Below, piece after piece: positions 10,050-19,740 of a stretch of 64,000 bases of DNA (positions within the stretch are counted from its first letter, which is position 1; each line of letters begins with the position of its first letter). The notes under the pieces are model-generated. The model saw only the letters and a list, made by a program, of their open reading frames with translations, was not told where the DNA came from and did not search any database. The DNA comes from Chrysaora quinquecirrha (taxonomy: Eukaryota > Cnidaria > Scyphozoa > Semaeostomeae > Pelagiidae). The stretch is from the NCBI GenBank assembly GCA_014526335.1, contig JACTAT010000109.1:1-64000 (forward strand). Direction: 5' to 3'. The position numbers and the translations under genes are program-made.

Positions 10050-10205
10050 GGCCATTTGTATTTACCGGCATTGGAACTGTGGCATCGGCATTGGAACCGG
10101 CATTGGCAATGGAATCGGCGCCATTTTTCTATCTAAGTCAGAATGCAAACACAACTTACCAGGGGGGTTGCATAAAAGATTTTAGCTCCAAATCCTTCTC
10201 AATTG
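10050..10205 (+). repeat. Left arm of 156-bp inverted repeat
   Basis: This matches the reverse complement of 15111-15266 with no indels and few mismatches. It contains short internal repeats of GGCATTGGAAC and a GGCGCC. Together the two arms bound about 5.2 kb that includes the LINE. Confidence 0.88.
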
Positions 10206-10429
10206 ATAACCAGCAGAAAAAGATCTTGGCTGCTAATGACATCCTTGTCAAAATATGCGAAGAAAGACCTTGGAACGATTTAATTGGAATCATGAACCAC
10301 CCTGGTATTCACTCAAGAATGCTATCTGATGAGAAACATCTGGATCGCCTCGGATTAAGAACTTTCATTACTGAAATCAAATCTCTATTCTTTGGACGTG
10401 CAAGAGAAAAGATCTACTCAGTTTGGTAA
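10079..10429 (+). CDS. Small frame upstream of the LINE, possible ORF1 remnant
   Basis: This is a 116-codon frame. The first 42 codons lie in the inverted repeat and are compositionally odd. From about 10206 the protein looks ordinary (motifs PWNDLIGIMNHPG and HLDRLGLRTF) and ends at TAA, 164 bases before the LINE endonuclease frame. Its position fits the C-terminal end of a LINE ORF1, but I do not recognise a domain. It may equally be a fortuitous frame. Confidence 0.3.
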   Translation: MASALEPALAMESAPFFYLSQNANTTYQGGCIKDFSSKSFSIDNQQKKILAANDILVKICEERPWNDLIGIMNHPGIHSRMLSDEKHLDRLGLRTFITEIKSLFFGRAREKIYSVW

Positions 10430-10593
10430 TTGCCTCATTTTAATATAATTTTATTTTTCTCTTCCCCTATAAAAAAAAAAAAATAATAATAATAATTATA
10501 ATGAAATAAAAGAAAATACGCCCTAATCAATCCCTTAACAGCCATTTTCTTTCCATTTGCTGGCTTCGTACTCTACCCCACTGATCGGAGATA

Positions 10594-13500
10594 ATGTCAA
10601 TAAGATCCCCCTTGGATTTTACAGTTAGCCATCTTAACATCCATGGTTTACATAACAATTATGGATGCAAAATCTTTGATCTTGAATCAGAACTTTTGAC
10701 AAATGATATCAATATCTTCACCGAAACGTGGTCGTGTTCACACAACAAAAATGTCCCAAACTTTTTTCATATTGAGGTACCACCTAATAAAATCAATAAA
10801 AGCTCCTCTGGGAGAAGTTCTGGTGGAATCTTGATATACTGCAAATTATACCTACAAAACCACATCAAAGTTTCAAAATCAACAAAAACTATGTCTGGTT
10901 GGAAATAGATAAAGATGTATTTAATAACTGCGCAAATAATATCAAAATAGGTGCAATATACATACCGCCTTTTGATTCTAAGTATTTTTCAAATGACATA
11001 TTTGACGATTTAGTAGACGACATTATAAATTACTCTTCTACAACTGACGAAATTATGATAATAGGCGACTTTAATGCTCGCACTAACTGCTTACCTGACC
11101 ACTTACCAGATTCTAAGCACTCAAATGTTGACGAAACAAGCGTTCTTAATTTGGGTAACTTCCTGCCAAGATCGAACTGTGATCAAGGCGACCCCAACAG
11201 TCATGGATATCAGCTAATAAACCTATGTAGATCCACAAATTTGAGAATCCTAAATGGACGCAAATTCGGGGACAAGATAGGTAACCTGACATGCCTTACA
11301 AATAATGGGGCCAGCTTAGTTGACTATGCTGTTGCATCTCAACCACTATATGATAAAACTTCATTATTCTATGTTAGTGAACAATCTTCCTTATCCGACC
11401 ACTGTAAAATCACTGTTCATTTGCCTAATAAAAAGTTAATAATAAAAGAGAACAATAATTATAACTGGACAAAGTTGAAAAATAATTATATTTGGGATAA
11501 TGACTCTGCAGAAAATTTTAAGCGAATACTAAATTCTAGCGATATAAAAAGCAAAATCTCTAAAGTATTAAGAAACATAGAAGAAACCGATGATCCTGAT
11601 AATTTAGCTTCTGAACTAACAAGCATCTTCCACGATGCGGCAAAAAAAGTACTTAAACCCAAACAACAAAAAAAAGGATCAAAGTGCAAAAAACAACCCC
11701 CTAAAAAGAAATGGTTTGACAGGGAATGCAAAGCATTTAAAAGTAACCTAAATAAGGTCTCAAAACAGAAACACTCTGATCCTCTCAACCATTTGCTTAA
11801 AGAAAAGTATAGAGAAAAATTAAAAGATTACAAGCTTCTTCTCCGTACAAAGAGAAAAAACTTTTGGAACGATAAAATTGTAGAGCTTGAGGAAAACCCC
11901 TATGAAGAGAACTTCTGGAACATCTGGAAAGATTTCGATGAAAATATAACAAGACAAAATATTAAAATACAAGATGGTCTTATTTGGGAAAATTATTATA
12001 AAAAGCTCTTACATTCTAATGACCAAGACAGTGATAACTTCTTTGCGGCTAATCCTAATGATACGATTCTAACTAAAGAAATTGAAGATAAAGAACTAAG
12101 CGAATGTATGAAGAAACTAAAAAATAGAAAAGCGGTAGGATATGATGGAATTAGTAATGAAATGATTAAAAGCTGCTCTTCTGATTTATTCAAATTGATA
12201 AAGATAACCTTCAATTCGATGCTCTCTTCGGGAAAAGTACCGAAGTCTTGGTGCCAGGGGCTTATTACTCCAATTTATAAAAAAGGATCAAAATCAAACC
12301 CGGATAATTATCGTGGTATTTGTGTTGGCAATGCCCTTCTCAAACTATTTTGTCTACTATTAAATGCGAGGCTCTCCTGCTTTGTGAATTTCAATAAACT
12401 GATCCGTAAAAATCAGATTGGATTTCAAAGTGCATGTCGAACTTCTGATCATCTTTTAACTCTAAAGGCTTTGATTAACAAACATGTTCAAGACGACTCT
12501 AAAAAGAAAGTACATGCTGCTTTCATTGACTTTCGTAAAGCATTTGACAACGTATGGCATAATGGCCTATTTAAAAAATTAGAAACTATGGGAATTGATC
12601 AAAGGTTCCTAAATGCAATCCAAAGTATGTACAAAAACACCAAATGCGCAGTTAAAATTGATAATCAGTGCACGAATTTTTTTACGTGCTCGAAGGGTGT
12701 GCGACAAGGATGTCCTCTAAGCCCAACTCTTTTTAACCTCTACATTAACGATCTAATCGACATCCTGGATAAAAGCAATCCAACACCACTTAATCTTGGT
12801 CAAGAACCAATTACTTGTTTGTTCTATGCTGACGATTTAATAATTCTATCATTGTCGCATGAAGGACTTCAAACATGTCTAAACAGCCTGCTCGATTACT
12901 GTAATCGTTGGAAACTTGAAGTAAACTCTGATAAATCGAAATGTATGACTTTCTACAAAAAAAACACCAAATATAAACATTCTTTTTTCGTAAACAACCT
13001 ACCCCTCGAAAACGTAACCGAATTTACCTATCTTGGTATAACATTAAACGCAACCTGCAACTTTAAAGAATCACTAAGTATTTTAAGCTCTAAAGCCAAC
13101 CGTGCCTTACTAGCTCTAAATAACAGATTCAAGATAAAAAGCCTCCCAGTCCAAACGGCACTGAAACTTTTCGACTCAATCATATCCCCTATCCTTCTAT
13201 ATGGCTCAGAAGTCTGGGGACCTTACCTTAATGCGAATCAATCCGACTGGGACAAATACGCGATTGAGAAAACTCATACACAATTCCTAAAACGCATCCT
13301 TGGAGTCAATAGATCGACAACAAACGCTCTTGTAAGGGCGGAAACGGGTCGTTTCCCTTTGAACGTCGCAATGAACTGCAGAGTAAATAACTTCATAAAA
13401 CACATACTAAACTATTCGGAACCTGACTCTCTAGTTTCACAAGCACTTGAATATGAGTGCTCTGTTAACTCTCGTAACACAATATCTTCTTTTATTAATA

Positions 13501-14045
13501 ATCTAACTAAGGACATAAAAGAAAACGGCTTAGCTATAGACTCTCTAACGACCCTTTCTAAAACGAACACGAAAAAAGTTCTAAAGCAACAATATAACAC
13601 ATATTGGAAATCGTATATTGACAACTGTTCTAAAGCTCTTTCTTATAAGACATACAAAACTAGAATCAATTTCGAGCGGTATTTATCTTTAATCCGAAAC
13701 AAAAAAAGTAGAAGACTTTTTACCAAATTAAGACTTAGTGACCATTGCCTAGCGATAGAAAAGGGGAGACACATGAAACCCCCAATTGAAAGAGATCAAA
13801 GATTTTGCAAATATTGCCCTGGTGAAATAGAGAATGAGACACACTTTTTATTATCCTGTAAAAACTATATCTCAGAACGAAAAACTTTCCTTAAAAGTAT
13901 TGAAGATTTCTGCCCCCAATTCAAATCTATTCCAACTAAAGAACAAAAATTTATATATCTCATGACAAATGAAAACGAAACCCTATTAAACGACACGGGC
14001 GAATTTTTATCAATTATATATAATAGGCGTCTAGAAGAAAATTAG
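10594..14045 (+). mobile_element. LINE retrotransposon ORF2 (APE endonuclease + reverse transcriptase), one frameshift
   Basis: The endonuclease begins near 10594 (SHLNIHGLHNN, then a TETW-like catalytic segment) and continues in another frame from about 10870, with IIGDFNART and SLSDHCKI. One base is gained or lost between about 10865 and 10895. The second frame runs to the TAG at 14043-14045. Its reverse transcriptase has KNRKAVGYDGIS, TPIYKKGSKSNPDNYRG, FIDFRKAFDNVWH, KGVRQGCPLSPTLFN and the catalytic LFYADDL. A C-terminal CxxC...ETHFLLSC knuckle (near 13808-13860) is typical of several LINE clades. Apart from the frameshift the element is nearly intact, so it is probably a recent insertion. 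I do not assign the clade. Confidence 0.9.
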
Positions 14046-14260
14046 AGACGATTAAAATTTAGATTCTGATTTTTTATAAGTTTAGCCTTTAATTTTAGCT
14101 TTTATACATGTGAAACCTTTTTATAGCTTTATCTAATATGACTTATGTAACCTCTTTTGTAATCTGTTTTGTTAACTAATATTGTATTTTGTTACTACTT
14201 AGTTTTTGACCATGTACCAATTATGATATAGTGTCGAGAAGAAAAAAAAAAAAAAAAAAA
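14046..14260 (+). mobile_element. LINE 3' UTR ending in an A-tract
   Basis: The sequence after the ORF2 stop is T-rich and ends in an almost pure A run at 14242-14260. This marks the likely 3' end of the element. I could not identify a convincing target-site duplication. Confidence 0.65.
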
Positions 14261-15110
14261 GTACAAGCACTTCCGTTGAAGCATCTCATAGGGGTGCGCC
14301 AGTTGCCGAGCATTTGTTTAAGTATGCAGCACTTCCGTTGTCCATTCCTACTTCCTATTCCGTGAGCCGATTGAAATTTTGTGACAAGCAGACAAATTGG
14401 AAAGCCACAAACAGTCAAATACGATCGATAAATGTATTGGGAAGATAGAATTACTATGCTTCCAGTATAGATACTTTAGAAAACTCTTAAAAAACTTTCA
14501 GTACTCAAAATTTGCAATTTTAAGAAACTTTCAGTATTGGACGAATTTGTTAGTTTGTTCTAACAAAATACGTGTAAGTTCAAGAGCATAGTAATTTCTT
14601 ATAAGAAAATGAGTGTATTCTGTCCAAGAATTTTTCTCACAGCCATTCATTTGAAACTCTCACTGGTTTTACGCTTTAACAATATGTATTATCGTTCGTT
14701 GGCATTTGTTGGTTATATGTTGAAATAAAAACAAAAGCAAGAAAGAACGTTCCATTTATTGAGTCGTGACTCTATATTTACTTTCGTGACAGATCCCGTT
14801 TGTGCGCTCCATGCTCTGTCCTTTTTAGGTCCAGTTTATTCCTGTTATAAATTTTGAGATCTGTGATTGAAAGATCTTGTTCTATGCCCGCTCGGATCGT
14901 AGTGCTCCCACGATGTCGTGAACAGGAGCTCTGAGCTAGTTTAATTTCATTTTGTCAATTGTACTCATGCCAGAAAAATAGTAACTGAAACAGGTCATAT
15001 GAAGCATTTTTCTGCCTTGTTCTGCCCGCCCTTCCCGCAACATTGCTCCCTTGGATATCCCATCACATTTGAAAAGCCAAAAAACTAAAAACGGAAGTAA
15101 AAAAGCAACA
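14261..15110. other. No gene seen
   Basis: The words GCACTTCCGTTG occur twice (14267 and 14328), separated by about 60 bases, in the first 100 bases. The rest is unique, AT-rich sequence without supported coding potential. Confidence 0.4.
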
Positions 15111-15266
15111 CAATTGAGAAGGATTTGGAGCTAAAATCTTTTATGCAACCCCCCTGGTAAGTTGTGTTTGCATTCTGACTTAGATATAAAAATGGCGCCA
15201 ATTCCATTGCCAATGCCGGTTCCAATGCCGATGCCACAGTTCCAATGCCGGTAAATACAAATGGCC
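15111..15266 (-). repeat. Right arm of 156-bp inverted repeat
   Basis: Reverse complement of 10050-10205, of equal length. Confidence 0.88.
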
Positions 15267-16440
15267 ATAACTATGCAACCAGATGAATGTTACCATCGTG
15301 CTTCTGTCATGAACAGTATTTATAAGGTATTTGTCATCGATCTTTTGATTCTGGTCTTGTTAAGTGGTTTATTTTAGAAACAAATTTAATGAACACCGTA
15401 ACAACACTTTCAGGTTGATTTTGAAGAAGAAAGCCAATTGATCAGAACAAAATCAGCCTGAACCCCCCAAGGCAGGAAAAGGAAACCTTGGCAAGTCCGA
15501 ACTTTTATTGATAATTTTTGCTTTGAATTGGACTGGAACCAATTGTCGCTGGAAGTTTTAGTTTATTTTTTAATTATTATATTCTATATCCTATGTATTC
15601 ATTTTGAGCAACAGAAGAGGCTTCTTCACAATTAAGAAAGAATCTGATAGAGATTTGGATGCCATTTTCCGCATTCGCCATTCCTGAAATCCAGTCTTTC
15701 TCTTCATGATGAAATAATCAAACAGTTCACAGAATAATTTGCCAAGATTTTGCTCCTGTTACAGCTGCTCAGACGAATGCCATATTTTCTCCAATTGGGT
15801 ATTTCAGATTTAAAGAAGGTCTCTATTGTACAGGGATAGCGCTCTTTTATTAGAGAATGGGCGTTTAGTAGATAGAGGCGTTTATAACATAACGCTAGTA
15901 ATAACATTACATAATGAGCGTTTATAACATAACATGGGCGTTAAGTAGATCTCCCTGTTTTCACAAAAAAATTGCCTCCCCCCTTTTCCAACTCTAATAC
16001 CAAAGCAAAGAAATACATTCCCATTTTCCTTCAAAGTTTCACTGTTCTAGCATTTGTAATATTTGTAATATTGATTTTATGAGCGTTCTCCGAGCGTTCA
16101 TAAGGGCTTTGCCCGTTTAAAATGGTTTGGGGTTGCACTTTCACCCCCACTAGTCCGAGCCTTTACAAAATTGCAAAGTTTGATCGCTCATAAAATTACT
16201 GAAAGAAGCGCTAAAATGGTAAAACTTTGCATCTAGACTAAATTTGGGCTGCTTGATGTGAATTTGGCATCGAAAACTCTATTTCTAGAAATTATAGAAA
16301 TGTCCATAATCGTGCAAAAGGCGTGTGCTAGTCCGCAGTGTTGCAAGGAGAACCTCTTTCTGAAGGACTAGAGTTGTGAGAAGGTTGTAATATGCTGTAA
16401 GTTAATATTATGCTATGTACTTAACAGTTTTTGAGGGTTA
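15267..16440. other. Intergenic with dispersed repeat fragments
   Basis: No gene is supported. The stretch near 15835-15950 carries GGGCGTTTAGTAGAT and GCGTTTATAACATAAC repeats. Near 16158-16205 an AGCCTTTACAAAATTGC segment matches, in reverse orientation, a stretch near 23330-23370, so it is a dispersed repeat. Confidence 0.4.
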
Positions 16441-16779
16441 ATCATTTTGCTGACTTTGTTATCAAACCGTTGTTCATTTTCTCGTGTATTTTTTCTTTGC
16501 AACGCGCTGATATATATACAGAGGAGTAGTTTGGGTTTTATATTTATGGGAGATTCTTCACACTCCGAAGAAGCCTTGGCAAGGCGAAATATTAGTAACT
16601 TTAAAAAAATAGTCGTCTTTTGTAGTCTTGCGCCGCGATGTTTCTACTTTCACTTCATTTATATTCATGGTTACTTTCAGGGAAGAAATTTTCGCGACCG
16701 AGTCAAACGCGAAATTTTTCGAATTTACTCTCGCGAAAGTCCAACAGTATGTTTTCTTCATTAAAACTTCTCTTCAATC
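16441..16779. other. No gene seen
   Basis: Overlapping short frames exist on both strands, but none has recognisable domains or splice structure. Confidence 0.3.
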
Positions 16780-16885
16780 ATCATCATAATCATCATGATA
16801 ACAGTAATAGTAATCATTATCATAATCACTATAATTATTACAGCAATCATTATCATCATAAATCATAATCATCATAATCGCCATC
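16780..16885 (+). repeat. CAT/AAT-rich microsatellite
   Basis: Imperfect runs of ATC, ATA and CAT triplets. Small frames across it encode only His/Asn or Ile runs and are not genes. Confidence 0.8.
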
Positions 16886-16919
16886 TAGACTTATTACCTG
16901 AGTCCCCTGTTATCGCTCA

Positions 16920-17190
16920 TGAGACTGAGGCCCACACTAAAATGAGATCGCTCAAACTTGGACTCATAAAAGATTAGCTAAAAAACTGGTCAGCTTGCCC
17001 GGGAAATCCCGGGCGCCAATCAGAGAGCAGCTTGTCCAGATGCCGAATTCTGATTGGCTCATTCAGCTGTTTCGATCTGTCACGTGAATTTTTCTGTTTA
17101 TTTTCCTGAAAATGTGACCCCCCAGGATAACATCAGGTCTTTGGTCGACTCGACAAAATGGAGGGAAATCTTCACCCCAGCTTCGCACAA
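16920..17190 (+). repeat. Dispersed repeat, copy 1 (inverted copy near 26115-26340)
   Basis: Shared words in the same order as the reverse complement of 26115-26340 include CCAATCAGAGAGC, TTCTGATTGGCT, CACGTGAA, GTGACCCCCC and AATGGAGGGAAA. This looks like a non-autonomous DNA element. It also contains a perfect CCCGGGAAATCCCGGG palindrome at about 16999-17014. Confidence 0.65.
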
Positions 17191-17199
17191 ACAAAAAAG

Positions 17200-17640
17200 C
17201 TAATTTTTTGCTCAATTTCAAGAACAAGAGGGAGAGTGTTCCAAAAGGTCTTTTGAATTCAACAAATTTTGGATGTTTTAATTTTGTTTTCTTTGAATAT
17301 TTCTTGGAAAAACCATTTTCTTTGTTTTCGAAAATATTTAAATTTAAATTTGGTGGCCCATGTTTGCCATTGAAATTTTTCAAAATCTTATGATTTTGAC
17401 TTTTATAACTTTTCTTTTATCATTTTCACTCGAATTTTTTATTTTTTCTTAAATTAATTTTTCTTTTATTTTCATTTGAAAAATTTTGTTTTTTCTTACA
17501 AATTTTGTTTTCTTTGAATATTTCTTGTTTTTCTTTTTTTCGAAAATATTTAAATTTAAATTTTATTCTTTTCATATTTTTCTATTTTTATTTTAAATTC
17601 AAATTGAAAAATTTTTCGCATCACTAATAAAAAACCGTCA
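17200..17640. repeat. AT-rich low-complexity stretch with internal direct repeats
   Basis: Words such as CGAAAATATTTAAATTTAAA (about 17330 and 17540) and TTTTGTTTTCTTTGAATATT (17282 and 17506) occur twice. Positions 17352-17425 match the reverse complement of 23992-24068. No gene is supported. Confidence 0.6.
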
Positions 17641-17811
17641 AAAGTTTTTCTCGATATTTTTTATGCAAAAGAAAAATCACCGCAAGCCCAGGTTTGCCAT
17701 AGTATACCAGCATCCTTTGCGCGAAGTTGGGGCGAGAACGCGAGAGGGAGGCAGAGGAATGAGGCGAGGAAAAGGATAAGGCCTATTTCAAGAAGGTAGT
17801 CTGCATCAATA

Positions 17812-19163
17812 ATGGCGGAGGAAGATGACCAAAACAAGTGGAAGAATTTCGCAAAGAAGATAGCTGCCAAACGTGATATAAATAAAAAAAGGAACAGTAC
17901 CACAGACCGCAGAAAAGATGAAGGTGCAGTGACCAACGATGCCATTACTGTCCAAAGACTTAGTGCCTCTGTATCTGGGAAAGCGCAGAAATTCAGCCGC
18001 GTGGGCCCCAGAGAGTTTGTCCCTTATGGGAAGGCAGATTTAACCTTTGATGAGATCAAGAGAACATGTAACGAGCACTTCAAGAAAAAATTGGTTCAGG
18101 CTACTATTGCGATATTCTTGCTGGGGAGCAAGGCCCTTCTTGCAATTCTATTTCTCAGATCCCCAACCTGAAGCTTATACATATCAGATTTCTTAAGAAA
18201 AGCAATCCCATGGAGGAGCTTTTTTCTGCAAGTCACATAGAAAGTGACATAAGTGATGAGGAGTCGTTGCACTTCAAAAATAAAAAAGGCAAGCACAGTG
18301 TCAGTGTCCCAGCTCCTAAATTGTCTGTATCAAGTGAAGAAGTAAACAAACCAACATTTCATCATAACCAGCTAGCAACGAAAATTGATATTCCTAAAAG
18401 CATCTCAATATCCCAGATGCTACAGTTAGGGAAGGTAATATCAAAGGAGCTAACAACGATTGATATCTTCACATTTGATTTTGGTTTGCAAACCTGGTCA
18501 ACTGCTCCACAACCTATTCAATTATCAATTGATGAGCAACCATTTGCCGAGGTGGATTTCGCAAAGCTTACAAGGCAGTTGGATCATGTGAAAAATTTCA
18601 AGGGCAATGGGTGATAAAAAAGTACAAAACAGACACACTGACATGCATAGAAAAACTTGGACAGACTCCAGAGTTGCAAGCAAAACGATGCGTTCAAATG
18701 AACTGTTTGGCTCAACACTTTGCTGCAAAATTTGAACAGAGTGCTGCAGAAAATAAATTAAAAAACTTTGGATGCCCATTCAAATACAATGATGTCTATC
18801 TCTGTCAACTGCCATCAAAAGAATATGCCACGATTGAGAAATTTATTGATGGGACATTTGAGAAGCACATCAACAACACAGGAGCAATCACAAGTACCCA
18901 AACACTCATTTCCTCGAAAATCAAGTGCATTTGTACATTTTTCATACGAAAAATCACAAAGGAAGCTAATGGTGGTTGATATTCAAGGTTGTGACCACCT
19001 GTTGATGGATCCTGAGGTCGCCACAACCAAGTTACAAGAAGATGATGAATACTTATTTTGTGCAGGTAACCTTGCGTCTTATGCCATTGATACATTTGCA
19101 AGTTCTCACAAATGTAATGAATTTTGCAAAGGTCTTAAGTTACCTGAACTTGAAAAGTGTTGA
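17812..19163 (+). pseudogene. Alpha-kinase (MHCK/eEF2K type) copy, intronless, three frameshifts
   Basis: The start ATG follows a GC-richer stretch. Homology runs across three frames and ends at the TGA at 19161-19163. The N-terminal part is basic (DDQNKWKNFAKKIA) and has a CDILAGEQGPSC motif. The alpha-kinase catalytic region shows a Gly-rich start near 18540-18570, VIKKYKT, IEKFIDGTFEKHINN, HFSYEKSQ, LMVVDIQG, MDPEV and GNLASYAID, with the zinc-binding SHKCNEFC near the end. Three breaks are visible: about 18090-18115, about 18548 (GGT where one more G restores the kinase motif), and about 18890-18920. Such kinases phosphorylate Ser/Thr in helices, for example in myosin or eEF2. The usual GNLG reads GNLA here. 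Lack of introns plus three breaks suggests a decayed retrocopy, but consensus indels are possible. Confidence 0.8.
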
Positions 19164-19242
19164 TCCATTTATTTGTAAGTGTGCAATGTTCGAGTTACAA
19201 TACAAACTGGGATTTGTGATGTCCACTTAATTCACAAACATA

Positions 19243-19535
19243 CCGGGTGACTCAGAAAAATGTACCGCTGTTTTCAGAGCTATATTTAAAATTATATGCG
19301 CTCATGATCAAGGTTAATTATATTAGCCGAAAGGCTAAAGGCTAACTTAGATTTTAAGACATCAAACGTACCTGTACCACAACTCTAAGACTTTTAATTT
19401 GCAAAAAGAAAAACGTCTTATTTTATCAAATACAGCTTCAATTCATTTACGATAATATGAAAAACCTGGATCAGGATCCTATCAAGTTTAAAATATAGCT
19501 CTGCAAACAGCGGTACTTTTTTCTGAGTCACCCGG
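19243..19535. mobile_element. MITE with about 50-bp terminal inverted repeats
   Basis: The left end CCGGGTGACTCAGAAAAA is mirrored at the right end (TTTTTTCTGAGTCACCCGG). Similarity extends about 50 bases inward on both sides. TA dinucleotides at 19241-19242 and 19536-19537 fit the target duplication of Tc1/mariner-type elements. No coding capacity. It ends 14 bases before the stop codon of the minus-strand gene. Confidence 0.85.
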
Positions 19536-19549
19536 TATAGTAGACTAGA

Positions 19550-19740
19550 CTAATGTGCATTATATTGTTCCTTTAAATATAGGAATGCATTGACACATTC
19601 CTTAGGTTTGATATCCTCTGGCTTTTCAATAATTTGCTTGCACTTTTCCATGAACCTCTCTGGAAGAAAGTTGTCATCAACGTCATAAACACGAGATATT
19701 CCTGCCACTTGTCTCAGCATATTTTCAGTTATTGGAGTAC
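19550..19740 (-). CDS. Integrase-type gene, exon 4 with stop
   Basis: Acceptor TTTCTTACAG. Encodes TPITENMLRQVAGISRVYD through LYLKEQYNAH, then TAG at 19552-19550. Confidence 0.85.

Noticed and set aside
16780..16885. His/Asn-rich small protein
   Set aside because: A microsatellite translated in two frames. No conserved start or context.
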